From the NCBI GenBank assembly GCA_902806595.1, contig CADCXC010000004.1, positions 2,480,001-2,544,000 of the forward strand: a stretch of 64,000 nt of DNA, given 5' to 3'. Numbering within the stretch: position 1 is the stretch's first letter; each line of letters opens with the position of its first letter. The notes below the pieces were generated by a model. That model was not told the DNA's origin and did no database searches. It worked only from the letters and a program-made list of their open reading frames with translations. Of this stretch, positions 11,796 through 22,596 are shown piece by piece. The position numbers were made by a program, and so were the translations under genes. The DNA is from Pyrenopolyporus hunteri. Taxonomy: Eukaryota > Ascomycota > Sordariomycetes > Xylariales > Hypoxylaceae.

Positions 11796-13314
11796 CTAGA
11801 GCGCGCCGAGGTCGAGGGGGACGCTGCTGCCGCGGCCGGCGCGGTACTTCCGGGGCCCGCCCTGGAAGGGGCGGGGCTTGGGGAGCTCGCTCTCGTCCTT
11901 GAAGCGCCAGCGGTTGTCCTGGACGATGTAGCGCTCCGCCCTGGAGGATTCGCGCGGGCTGATGGCGCCGCCGCTGCTGCCCGTCGGCGTCGGGCTTAGG
12001 CTCTTGCTGCTGGCGACACCACCGCCGCCGCCGCCGCCGTTGGGAGCGAGAGTGTACGAGCTTGGGTCGAGCATGGAGCGCATGTTCGAGCTGGTGCGTT
12101 GCCGGTTGGCGGGCGGGTCTCTGGGTGCGGGGGGAGCTGGAGGTGGCGAGTGTGCGGAGGTTGGAGGCGCGGATGTGGGTGAGGAGCGCCCTCCCGTTGC
12201 GGCTGCGCGTATCGCGGCTTGGAGGGCAATGTTCGGCGATGAGCTTGAGGGCAACGCTGATGGTGGCGCTGAGGGTGGGGGTGGAGGTGGTTGGGACCGC
12301 GTCGGGGCGGCGGGGGGCCTAGGCGCTGCGGTTGGAGGAGGCGGCGGCGGTGCGGGCGCAGATACCGGTGGCGGTGGTACAGCTGGTGCGGAGGACGGTG
12401 GAGGAGGGGTGGCGCGGGTGCGGACGTCGGTGGGGGCGGCGGCGGAGCTGGTGGTGCCGGAGCGGATGTTGGGGGAGGTGGTGGTGCATGCGTAGCGGGT
12501 AACGGAGGAGGATGGGAGTGAGACGGCGCGACAGGAGGTTTCCTAGATCCAGGTGGAGGAGGGGGTTTCTTCCCTATGGGTGGTGGAGGTCCTTTCGAAG
12601 ACGCGAGAGACGCCATCGAGTTTGGCCGCGGAGCATCGCTTATTGCCTTCCTCAAGCTTGCTACTGACGCATGCGGGGCGGCTGTTGGTGGTGTAGGAAC
12701 GGCACGTCCCGGGATTGCTGGTACGGCAGGGGCGGCTCCGACGGGCGGCCTTGGTGCTGACGGCGGCTTCGGGGCGGCTTCAGAGTCGGACAGATACGAC
12801 GCATTTTGATTTGCTGCGTTTGCTGTCAGACAACCCTATCTTTACGCTTAGCAACATCTTGGGATCACATACCTCCCGTATCTACACCTCCACCACGTTT
12901 CTTCAGTTTCGGCATGCCACCAGCAAACAAACCGGCTAGCTGTGGCGCCGGTTCCGAGGATACCACGCCGCTATCATGGTTCCCCTGATCGCTATTACTC
13001 CTCGCCCTATTTCCTGGAACGGGGGGTGCGAGACCACCCGGAGGCGCGGGGGCCCTGGGGAAGGTTGGGACGGGGGGTGCTCCTCCTATCGGCGGCCCAC
13101 CGCCTCCCCCCCCTGAGGCACCTCCGACTGCGGGGGCAGAACGGTCGTTCGTAACGGTTTTCTTCAGAGATTTCCCCTTCGTTATGTCTGAAAGCAACGC
13201 ACCTCTGCCGGCGCCTCCGGGCGGCCGCGCCGGCAATCCACCGGGAGGAGGAGGGGGAGGCGGTGGTCCTCCCAGACCAGGGAGCGGTGGGGGTGGTGGT
13301 GGTGGAGGAGGCAT
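11796..13314 (-). CDS. Verprolin/WIP-type actin regulator, with an apparent 1-base frameshift
   Basis: Exon 1 is 13314-12873 and exon 2 is 12822-11796, with a 50-base intron (GTATGT donor, CTGACAG acceptor). The N-terminus is polyproline followed by a WH2 actin-binding motif (R37-G-A-L-L-S-D-I44 and L50-K-K-T). The middle is long proline-rich sequence. The C-terminus (RFKDESELPKPRPFQGG, then a RAGRGSSVPLDL tail) is the signature WASP-binding end of verprolin/WIP. Verprolin recruits and regulates WASP for Arp2/3-driven actin assembly at endocytic patches. The two halves are in different frames. The frame breaks at the G-run 12406-12409 (C-run on the coding strand), where one extra base would give 489 residues. 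The spliced length (1469) is one short of a multiple of three. A sequencing or assembly error is likelier than true loss, because both sides keep family sequence. Confidence 0.85.
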
Positions 13315-14001
13315 TTTGGAGAACGGGCTCCAGCTCTCTTGGAGTGTCGAAGTGCCTGGATATTGTGGGTACGATATGGTGTGGTGTTCGAGAAAGATAC
13401 CGAAGGTGGTTATAATTTGGATGGGAAGCGGGCGTCACCGTACGTGCGGATATGATCGTAAAGGAGACAGGACTAGGTGGTATAGGGGTGCTAGTGATTC
13501 GGATGAAGCGAACGGGCGTGTGTCTTCGTGTATTTTGCGCGGGAGGTAGGCAGTCTGTTGTAGTGAGTCGCAATGCAATTCGATGCTGCCTAATCGATGT
13601 ATATAGGAGGCAGAAATAAGTAGTTGGAGAGTTACTGTTGCTGCAGTTGCTGCAGTTGTTGCAATTGATGGACTTAAGCTTTTCAGCCGCGTTGTGTGTC
13701 GTCACGTTGTGGCGCAGCGTTACCCCACGATGGGTGAATGCATATAAAAGCATGTCACCTAAGATATCATCCCTGACACTTGCATACATTCGCATTTAAC
13801 GGGATGAATCGATATACGTAGTATCTCCATTAGCGGGTTTTCATCAAAAACCTCAAACTCTCCTCCCATCTTCCTAACACCGTCACCTATCATCGTCTCG
13901 CACCGAATCACGCGAGCTATAAGCGCCGCAACGAGCCATCGTGCTTGTTCGCAAGTTGTCATTTGCCGAATGTGGCTCCGAAAGCGTTGTAATAAGCAAC
14001 G
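13315..14001. promoter_or_regulatory. Divergent promoter region between the verprolin gene and the mitochondrial protein gene
   Basis: The 687 bases separate two genes transcribed away from each other. A TATA-like CATATAAAAG lies at about 13740 on the plus strand, some 250 bases ahead of the plus-strand start. A GTTGCTGCAGTTGCTGCAG short tandem lies near 13635. The long minus-strand frame 13007-13795 overlaps the verprolin exon in another frame and is not called. Confidence 0.4.
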
Positions 14002-15336
14002 ATGCCTCGTCCCATAGCTCTCCGACGGCCGCAGTCCGTCTGCCAGATCTGCAACTCTATCGTCGCTCGCCGTTTACACTCCATGAAACCAGCACCGAGT
14101 GCTCGCAATGTCGCCCGACCCCAATTGCAGATGGCGCAGTTTGTCCTGGGAGGAAAGACAAGCCAGAGACGCCTATTAGCATCTGAAGTAATACCGACTG
14201 GAAAGCCTATACTTAAATCCGGCAATACTCGTAATACGCTGGGGGAACATGATAGTGCAATTCGGCCAACGCCCAAAAAGACAAGGGAAGAATTGTTTTC
14301 TATTACAAATATGATGACCTATCTGGACAAGAGCAAGTTGAAAGTACTCTCCAATAAACGGATACCCCCGGAGAAGGACGTGGTTGCAGCTCTGCAGGCG
14401 TGTCGTGTCGTGGCTAATTATATCATGGACGATACTGTACAACCTCAAATTACTCACATAGCAAATGAAGCCGATTCATCCGCATCGGAGCTCCTCTCCC
14501 TAGATAGCGCGAGCAATCAAAAATCTACACCCTCAGATGACACCGCCGCCAGTATAATGGTCGAGGTCAAACACATCATCGACAAGATATCTGATACTGC
14601 CTATGCGGTAGTGGCTTATCCGCCTGTCTTCATTACACCGGAAATACTTCAACTATACGTTGAGGTCCAAGCCCGCCTAGGCAAACCGGAAACACTTCCG
14701 CAAGTTTTTCAGATGTACGCCTCGAAGCCGATGCCCCGCGAAACAGCAGGCTCCGTCAGCTATGCGAAGCAGAATCCTAACAAGGTAGCAAATGCTATTG
14801 AGGCTGGGCTGATCGAGAAGGCTCTGGATACCGCTATCCAGGCGAAGAACCTCGATGCTGCTGTGGGGATCGTCGACAATGGCTACGCGACGAAAGCGTA
14901 CGTCCGGAATAAAATCCTGCGCAAAGCCGTACTACCCATAGGGACGTTCGCAGCAACACCACTGGCAGCTTATGCGCTTGCTACGAATTATTCCCACCTA
15001 CAAGACAGTATGGACAGCGCTACTGCGACCAATGTGGCGTTCGCCGGCATTCTAGCCTACGTGGGTTTCACCGCTTCAATCGGTGTAGTCGCGATAACGA
15101 CAGCAAACGACCAGATGAACCGGGTAACATGGGCGCCAGGGGTGCCTCTACGTTTGCGGTGGTTAAGGGAAGAAGAGAGGGCCGCGCTAGACAAGATTGC
15201 GTGCGCGTGGGGATTCCGCGAGAAGTGGCGCCAGGGTGAAGAAGAAGGGGCAGATTGGGAAGCGCTCAGGGAGTATATTGGCCAGAAGGACATGATATTA
15301 GACAAGGCCGACCTAATGGAAGGGATGGACTACTAA
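14002..15336 (+). CDS. Conserved fungal mitochondrial membrane protein, function unknown
   Basis: A single exon of 444 residues. The N-terminus is basic and lacks acidic residues for the first 61 positions (many R, S, A), as in a mitochondrial presequence. Residues 185-305 are helical and low in hydrophobic runs, with AIEAGLIEKALDTAIQAKNL suggestive of helical-repeat (TPR/PPR-like) structure. Two hydrophobic helices follow at about 309-329 and 345-367. The charged C-terminal tail (from about 385) contains WLREEERAALDKIACAWGFR. The plan suggests an inner-membrane protein with soluble domains on both sides. I recognise it as broadly conserved in filamentous fungi but know no assigned function. 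Confidence 0.8.
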   Translation: MPRPIALRRPQSVCQICNSIVARRLHSMKPAPSARNVARPQLQMAQFVLGGKTSQRRLLASEVIPTGKPILKSGNTRNTLGEHDSAIRPTPKKTREELFSITNMMTYLDKSKLKVLSNKRIPPEKDVVAALQACRVVANYIMDDTVQPQITHIANEADSSASELLSLDSASNQKSTPSDDTAASIMVEVKHIIDKISDTAYAVVAYPPVFITPEILQLYVEVQARLGKPETLPQVFQMYASKPMPRETAGSVSYAKQNPNKVANAIEAGLIEKALDTAIQAKNLDAAVGIVDNGYATKAYVRNKILRKAVLPIGTFAATPLAAYALATNYSHLQDSMDSATATNVAFAGILAYVGFTASIGVVAITTANDQMNRVTWAPGVPLRLRWLREEERAALDKIACAWGFREKWRQGEEEGADWEALREYIGQKDMILDKADLMEGMDY

Positions 15337-16084
15337 TGCGTTCGAGGCTTTTAAGTCTCTCCAAGATCTACTGGGGTGTACTACGAGACATATGCTGAGG
15401 TCTATTACAGACGTCGATCGAGACTAATGGCAAACAACGATACTTAAGGGCTGGGTTGGCTCTTGTGGCCGCAGGATACAGCCTTTGGAACTTTCTTCTG
15501 GCCAGGATTGGCCGACGGTATTGCCAACTCCGCCGCGGCCGCTAGGAAGTAAAAAGCGGCGGGTTTATATATAAACAGTGGGGGTCGTCCGAATAAGAAA
15601 TCATGGCAAACCTATTATCACTGCTAAGTTTGCTTCAACATTATACTAGCCATGCGGTCTCCCATATTCGGCCTCCTCCCATCTCGGCTTTGCTAAGGGC
15701 CCGCCACCGACTTCCAGAACCCAAGTGTTAGGGACTGACATGTGCGAGCGTCCCGCAGTCTATTATGTGCGTAGGGGGTTTCCCGCAACTCGTCACGGCT
15801 GCACGGCGCATCATAGGAACGTCTCACGTATGCTTGGCGTTCGCATATATTATACCGACATATATATACTCGCAACGTGTGAGCTTCAAGCATTGACTTG
15901 ACTATATATACTATGTCTGGCTTCTTTTCTTCCGTCTCTTCATCGTAATCCCTGAGGATAATGGGACAGCCCCTAGCGTACATCTAGGTCGTTCACGAGC
16001 GAAGGAAATATCCTTCATTTTACATCTTTAGCATTCTCAATCGCGCTTATACAACCTATTTACGATCCGCCGCCCGCAGCCAGA
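15337..16084. other. Intergenic region, no supported gene
   Basis: I see nothing coding. The minus-strand frame 15693-15983 resembles no family. The stretch contains TATATATA-rich segments near 15850 and 15905. Confidence 0.5.
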
Positions 16085-17310
16085 ATGGGCGGCCAGTTTT
16101 CACCTTACGATCCACTGCGGTGTCCGCATTACGCCCAATTCGCGTCCGACCTCGATAGAATCCATTTCGACGGCATCTACTGGGCCTTCTTTTTCATCGT
16201 GGTCTGCATCTTGTTTGCGGCGTCATGGATATATCAGTCGTGGGTAGCAGCCCATCTCATGCTTTACACCCGTTGAAACATGATTCATCGAGACTTATAC
16301 GACCGTATAGGACAATGATGTATCGTGAGAAACGAGGGTTTTGCGAAGATAAATTCCGGAGGAAGGTCAAGATCGGCCTCGGTGTACGTGCTTTTTAGAA
16401 TTCCCCTTCCCATTGGGACTAACTTCGGGACTCGGCATGTCGTCCTCCTCATTCTCGAGGTGCTCGAAGCCTCCTAAATTTCTCGGCTAGGGAAATAGTT
16501 TTTAACTCGTTCGCTTGACATAGTGGTGTACGGGACTCTTCTTAGTCGCAGTCGTCCTTCTCGTGATCGAAGTCTACGCGCTCTTAGCGCTGCAATTCTG
16601 CGACGGCGAGGACCTCATGGCCATGTACTGGGCGACGTGGACGATGCTGCAGCTAGGTTCCGGAATTGCCATCCTCGGCATCGACCTTGCGCTGTGGCAT
16701 CATCTTAGCAACGTCCGGCTCCCGTAGGAATCCCCTATTCTTCTTTCCGTCTCCCTCGCGTCCCGCCCCCCGCAAAAGGAGAAAAAGAAAGGGGCAAAGT
16801 GTTAACCAATATGTATGTCTCAGAGCCTGGGCCCTCGCCTTGGGGACCCCTGTCCTTGTCGTGGCTGGCTTCGGCCATGTCATCCAGGTTGCTCTCCGGA
16901 TGCTCTACAAGCGTACCCGGGCTCGTAAGCGTGCCAATGGCGCCGAGCCAGAGTGCGGTGAAGAAGATACGGCCGTTAGCACGCCTTCGACGTGAGTTTT
17001 CCCTCTTACACCTATATAATCTATGTTCCAGCTCTATACATACGTATGCACGTGTGTAGTATTCAGCGAGTACTATCACCCTAGACGCCGGTGGCTAACA
17101 CCCTACATACCTATCAGCGACGGCACCCAACCTGAGCTGACTTTACATGATTGGTCGGACATGTTGGAATCCGGGCGATACATATACTTCGTGATGGACA
17201 TGGGTGACGACGAGCGCGCAAGGCGTTGGCCTTGCTTCGCCGGGCTAGGGGACGGCAAGACCATTGTCCGGCTTATCGCCTACACCGGAAACTTCCCGAG
17301 AAAGCCTTAG
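16085..17310 (+). CDS. Four-helix integral membrane protein of unknown function
   Basis: Five exons (16085-16239, 16311-16383, 16524-16723, 16824-16991, 17118-17310) splice in phase to 262 residues. None of these exons is long, so the gene is easily missed by ORF scanning. Exon 1 carries helix 1 (FDGIYWAFFFIVVCILFAAS). Exon 2 is a charged loop (MMYREKRGFCEDKFRRKVKI). Exon 3 carries helices 2 and 3, and exon 4 helix 4 (AWALALGTPVLVVAGFGHVI) followed by a basic stretch (LYKRTRARKRAN). The C-terminal 65 residues are soluble. The exon 1/2 junction uses a less usual GTGGGT donor at 16240, chosen because it is the only one keeping phase. I do not recognise the family. Confidence 0.65.
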
Positions 17311-18691
17311 ATCCGCGCGCATCAGAATTAGGGTGCATGCATCTTACTTCAAGGTCACTCGTCGTCCCTTCCTCCCTTCGGTCGCCGTCGCTAGTTCTCT
17401 GGGTTGAGAGAGGCGTTATGTGTCTACAGGGATTGCGCCCGGCCGGCTCGCCGGATATTACCATGTCTAGAGCTATATAGACTATAGACGCGTTCCCGAT
17501 GTGTGATGGGAAGAGCTAGGGTTCTACTACATATGCCGCCTGGAGGAGCTACCTTACATATCTCACCGCCAGGAGCTACCTAGTTCCGCACCTCGTGGAA
17601 CGCCGGAACCCGTTCTTGGGCTGTACGTGGCACAAGAGACGTTTTGGGAATTGGCTAGTTGGTGAATACCTTTTACCGTACCTATGGTAGGCATACTCTG
17701 CCGGTTTGGTGGAAAACCGGCGGAATTACCCGCCGGGCCTTATCGGCGGATGCTTTTTTCTTATAGAGCAAACACGTCTATAGCAAACAGCGCATGTCGA
17801 TGCATGATACATGTCAGTATATAGGCCTGTGAAACTAGAGCCGAGTAGGGAGATGGAACTGCGCGCGTGTCCGTAGATCCGAAATATGTAGTTGTAGATT
17901 AGCCCGCTAACAGCCGTACCCCGTGTTTAGGCTCGGAAGGGGGCGGAAGCAAAACTTGCGCAGTCACTAGGTAGGTAGACGTATCTGGATTATATGAACA
18001 TGTAAACAGCTTGGTTTAGAATAATCTGATTCATCAATTTCAAGCTATTTTAAAACGCGCTCCCACTATTGAAAGCGACTGAACTGCTATGCATGATTTG
18101 GGTTGTTCGTAGGAAGTTAATCGAATGATGGTATCACGTTCTTTCAAGAAGAAGGACGGGAAATAGCCTTTATCCAGCCAGTTACGCCGATTATTTTGGG
18201 TTTATGTAGAAGGAGACTTTCAAGAGGCATTTTTTTTCTTGGTAAACTTTTACTTAAGTGATTGTGCGTCATGCCGAAAAGATGCGTGGTTAAAAGACCT
18301 ATTTAGACGGGATATATTGCGATGTGCCTTTCTCAGTATTGAGTGAGTAGTATGACTTTTTCTTGGGACGCTTTCAAGTTCATATTAGTGTCTACGAGTA
18401 GTTCAACGTATCTCTGCGTCTCGTTTACAAAATTCATAGATCATGCCATGGGACCAGATGACAATGCCCTTATATAGCCAAGGGCAAATGTCCCTTTAGC
18501 ATTTCGTCTTCAAAAATGGGTGCTGGTCCACGTATGGCTTATCCTAGACCAGAATTTGCAGATGAATTAGCCTAGTAGGCCTTCCCAAACGGCTTATCGC
18601 TGTGCTAATTATCACGGATCTAGACGATATGAGAAGTCAGGGGGATCGATCGCGAAGCGTTCTGTTAGGATGACTGGTTGATTTTGGTTGG
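17311..18691. other. Intergenic region between convergent genes
   Basis: Three-prime flanks of the four-helix protein and the CHORD gene. No frame resembles a known protein. It contains the overlapping hairpins at 17700-17736. Confidence 0.5.
17700..17736. repeat. Two overlapping GC-rich inverted repeats
   Basis: GCCGGTTT (17700-17707) pairs with AAACCGGC (17714-17721). The overlapping CCGGCGG (17717-17723) pairs with CCGCCGG (17730-17736). The two stems exclude each other, so RNA or extruded DNA could take either form. They lie about 390 bases after the stop codon of the upstream gene. Confidence 0.6.
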
Positions 18692-19777
18692 CTACACGCG
18701 GCCTGCTCGTCCAACCTGCAGGATCTCACCCGTCAGTCGCTCATCGCTCCGCAGAACCGGCCAACTTGCGCCATCTGCCTTGTGTAAGTTGACTTCTAGC
18801 TTTGTACCAAGAATCTTGTAGGTCGATTTCTCCGGATCGATCTGCCCGAACAATGGCACGGAGGCCTTGTAACGTTTGGGTGGCGCATCGCTTGTTGGTA
18901 GATCGAGAGCCAAAACTCGGGGCTCGAACTTAATTGTTGCTTTCTCCTTGTCGATCTTTTTGAGGAAGAAAGACGCTATTACCGTTGACGGCGTCTGGTA
19001 GAAGTCGTGCCGTACCGTCTCAAGTAACTCCTCTCCATTCGTAGTTGTGGAGCCATTCGCGCTACCGCCTTTGTTCTTTTGCTGACCAGACCCGATGAAC
19101 AAGTGCCTCGGCGATGTCTTACATCCTTCAATCTTCATGAACTGATCGAACTCCAGCACCCGTCGCTTGCAACAGCTATAGCCCTTGCTGCCTTCGTGGA
19201 AGATAGGGGCGCCGGGATGGTGGACGCATTTCTCATCATCAGACCTAGCCTGGCCTTTCTTGTATGTTGCGTTACAGCCTTTCCGGCGGCAAACCTTGCC
19301 GTCCGGGATCTCGAGAGACGGGTCGTCATCCTCAGATTCGGGAGGTGGTGGGGGCGCGGTAGGAGCAGGTTGGGGTGCGAGAGGTGCGCGAGAGGGCGCC
19401 GATACGGCCTCGGCAAGCTTCGAAGCAAGTGATTGAGAAGCAGAATTAGCGTCGGCAGCCTCTGGGGTCCTCTTCTCGATCTCCGGAGGAAAATCAGTCG
19501 TGCTATGCTTCCCCTCGGTGCAAGGGGGGATCTCGAGGAACTCGTCGAAGGTCAGGACCCTGGGTTTGCAGCACTTCCAGCCTAAATTTGGTGAATGTAA
19601 ACCTGGGTTAGCAGATACTTACTCCTACCGCTGATCGTCGGACTCGGACTATTATATTACTGGCCACTCACCTTTCTGCCCCTCGTGAAATATGGGAGGA
19701 CCCGGATGGTAGACGCAGACCTCTTCAGGGTCTGTGTAAAGCTTGCCGCAACCCTTGTGGACACACTTCTGAGCCAT
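18692..19777 (-). CDS. chpA: CHORD-CS domain protein (Hsp90 co-chaperone, RAR1/CHORDC1 homologue)
   Basis: Exon 1 (19777-19672) and exon 2 (19581-18692) give 331 residues; the 90-base intron has a GTGAGT donor. Two zinc-binding CHORD modules are visible. Residues 5-61 run from CVHKGC through HEGQKGWKCC. Residues 133-195 run from CRRKGC through HEGSKGYSCC. Each has the conserved Cys/His pattern. A linker rich in Pro and Glu separates them. A CS domain (p23-like) occupies about 224-315. CHORD-CS proteins bind Hsp90 and help mature client proteins; the fungal orthologue is called chpA in Aspergillus nidulans. The symbol is given by homology. Confidence 0.92.
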
Positions 19778-20861
19778 CGTGGGGCGTACAGCTATGTTTT
19801 TATGTTTCTGGTGCGAGGGATAGCGTCTTGATAGACTTGTCAGCTAGATTTGATCAGTTCAGATCAGTTCAGACCGGTTCGATCGGGTTGGCCTCGTCCT
19901 TGTTGTTGGATTGTTTACGAGAAACGCATTTATGAAGAATGTAGGTACATCACACATGTGTCAATGGAGGAGATTAGCGAGGTACCGTACATATGTATCC
20001 CGTAGACCTTGTACTGCTGTAGATGAAGCTGGTGGAAGCTACGAGAGTCTCAAGCTCTTCACCGCCTTCCGAATATAGGAGCTTACACCCTAGGTCTCCT
20101 CCCTGCAATCATACCCGTACCTTATCTAGGTATATAGCTATGTGGGTGCCTATGACGTACATACCATATGGGACCTTCTTAGCAAAACAAACACTGCTGA
20201 CTAGGTATACACATGTCTATAGAACGTTATATGTGGATTGGTTTACTTATACCTCTGTTATGAACCTCTACTTGATATGAGCACTCCCTACAAGACATTG
20301 TGCTTTAGCATACACCACGTACAAAGCACGTGAGCCTACACGTAAGTATTCCACGCTTAGGTACCGCGTACTGACATGTATTGTACCTACCTCAGGAAAA
20401 GGGACCAAGAGTGAGAGCAACGGTGGGGAAATTAGACTTTTTATAAGGTGGTTAGGTGCCTACCTAGGTAGGTACGGCAGAATCTCCAAACCCCGCCAGA
20501 TGTGGGGTAGATCTCTCTTCTTATCTCTTTACCTTATAATGCGTAATTTAAGACATTCTTGAGTGTATAATAGAATATCCATACTCCGTAGTAGGATATT
20601 CCTATTCTGCCACTCTTTTAAGAGGTATATAATCTTATAAAAGAGGAACTCAAGTTATTAACATTTCTTTAAAGGTAGTGGGCGTCGCGCTATTCCGCTA
20701 AGATGGAAGCAAACTTATCCCAACATATCAAACATATCAAACGCATAGGAACCACTATACGATCGTTTCCCCGCTGAATTTTTATGGTGATTTATACTCT
20801 AATAGCCAATTCATTCCTATTCAGCCTCTCACCTAATTAGTGTAGCGCTCGAAGATATAGA
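19778..20861. other. Divergent intergenic region
   Basis: Lies between the start codons of the CHORD gene and the glutaredoxin-like gene, so it holds both promoters. A short GATCAGTTCA direct repeat (near 19850-19870) precedes the CHORD start. A CCTAGGTA-type tract lies at 20453-20475. Nothing coding is seen. Confidence 0.5.
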
Positions 20862-21312
20862 ATGCGTGTCACTTACAGATTGTTTCAAGCCTGCAGAATC
20901 ACGCTGTTCACGCGTGAAAATTGCGGGCTCTGTACCGAAGCAAGATCCGTCCTCTCCGATGTCTGGGACTCTCGGCCGTTCCAATTTAAAGAGATCGATA
21001 TCATCAAGTCGGATTCCAAGCCTAGGTGGCGGGATCTATATGAACTTGACGTCCCCGTGGTATGTGCACAGCCACGCTACTTTCGATAAAAGCACTGTAA
21101 ACCGAAAATATATCGCGGTGCCATATCAAATATAGCTTATTTACGTGTAGGAGACGTATATACTAATACATTTTCTTCGTTCGTAGATCCACATTAACAA
21201 GTCTTCAGCACCAGAGGAGCATCCGCAGTCGGCTTCGAAGGCGGTCAAGCTTATGCACCGATTCACCCCTGATGAGGTGAAAGCTAAAATGGATCTCGTT
21301 GAGAAAACCTAG
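20862..21312 (+). CDS. Small glutaredoxin-like protein (YDR286C / DUF836 type)
   Basis: Two exons, 20862-21059 and 21187-21312, encode 107 residues. The intron has a GTATGT donor and TTCGTAG acceptor. The start of the fold, ITLFTRENCGLCTEARSVL, shows a C21-G-L-C24 redox motif after the first strand. The cis-proline region follows at the splice site (DVPV then IHINKS). The length and motif match the DUF836 glutaredoxin-like family of yeast YDR286C, whose physiological role is not established. The short N-terminus (MRVTYRLFQACR) could help mitochondrial targeting but is too short to be sure. The gene converges with the aldolase gene, with 182 bases between the stops. Confidence 0.85.
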
Positions 21313-21494
21313 GAGTGGCCGGCTCCCAGTCCGTGGACCGAGACAAAAGCATCATCCTGACATTGTCTATCTACAGGCTCGTTGGCTTACAGATAAATAC
21401 ACCTTGAGATATGGGCGGGCTATTTCGCCAATTCGACCATATTAGGGTATCCAAATCCCGACCCCTCTATCATGTTTGTGGGAACTAGCTACGC

Positions 21495-22596
21495 TTAATA
21501 CCTGCCACCAGCTTTTGGTGCTTGCTGCCCTCGAGCAGCACTCAATGACACGCCCAGCGAGGCCTGCAGCAGCGTTGCGTCGAGCGCGGCGTTGATCATG
21601 TGAAATCCCTTGTCAGCATACTCCTTAGTCTGCTCTCCGCTAGTAGCAAAGAAGCCACATTTCTTTCCTGCTTTATTAGTTGCCGCTAGGATCCTGTCAA
21701 TAGCCTCCGTCAGTTCAGGGTCCATGACTCCATTTAATATAGGGTGGCCGATGTTATTCCCTAAGTCAAACGGACCCACGAAGAGGACATCGATGCCAGG
21801 AACCGCCGCTATCTCCTCGACCGCATCGAGCGCCTCTTGCGTCTCTATTTGCACCATGGTCAGGAGTGATGCGTTGGCGTGCTGAAGGTACTCCGTCATG
21901 GTTGGTACCGGGTTGAAACGCTCCATAGCGAACGGCGATCCTAACCCACGCTGGCCTTGAGGCGGAAACTTGGCTGCTCGAACGATTTGCCTGGCCTCCT
22001 CGGCAGAACGGAGTAGTGGAACCAAAATCTGGTTGGTTAGCATTATTTCAAAGCCGACTGCTCATCGGTGACCTACACCATGTGCCCCAGCGTCCAAAGC
22101 ACCTTGCCCGAGTGTCAGTTATATAGAACCTCTGAATTTTGTCTGGGGACTCACGCTTGATCATCCAGCCTTGCATATCGGGGATCCTCACAATGGGACT
22201 AACTCCACAGCTGGCGATGGCTGGGACGGCTTCGTGCATTGCAGCATCTTCACCGGTCATCAGCATTTCTTCTCGCATGTTTTACCAACATAAGGGCTGG
22301 GCTCCGATTTTCTTGATCATACCATCAATATTCCCATGCTCGCAGTCAACCAGTACCCAGTCCACGCCGGCGCGTGCCAATATTCTCGAAACATTCTGAC
22401 CGGGCAGTGTTTGCCAAACCCCTATACTCGGAGCTTCATTCTTAAGAAACGCGTTTTTCAACACACAGCCTTGCAGCATCTTGGAATACGATCTTCTTGG
22501 TACTGTAATGTTACGACGGAAAAAATGAGTGTATAGCTTGGGACTAGACAGCAAAGACAGACGGGTTGAAGTAGAACCCCGAGTTATAAGTGACAT
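21495..22596 (-). CDS. HpcH/HpaI-family aldolase (2-keto-3-deoxy acid aldolase type)
   Basis: Four exons (22596-22323, 22247-22155, 22102-22077, 22028-21495) encode 308 residues; exon 3 is only 26 bases. Family landmarks are VDCEHGNID (His87, catalytic), GVSPIVRIPD (substrate Arg), the metal-ligand Glu in VQIETQEAL and the Asp in VGPFDLG. These class II enzymes cleave 2-keto acids such as 4-hydroxy-2-oxoheptanedioate or 2-keto-3-deoxy-rhamnonate to pyruvate plus an aldehyde. Bacterial and fungal relatives usually begin near Met40 here (base 22479). The 39-residue extension before it is Arg/Ser-rich without acidic residues and may be a mitochondrial presequence, or the true start may be Met40. 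It lies just left of the regulator and the oxygenase/transporter group. Confidence 0.9.

Noticed and set aside
13007..13795. 262-codon minus-strand frame overlapping the verprolin first exon
   Set aside because: It overlaps the polyproline/WH2 exon in another frame; no homology, and the verprolin reading is unambiguous.
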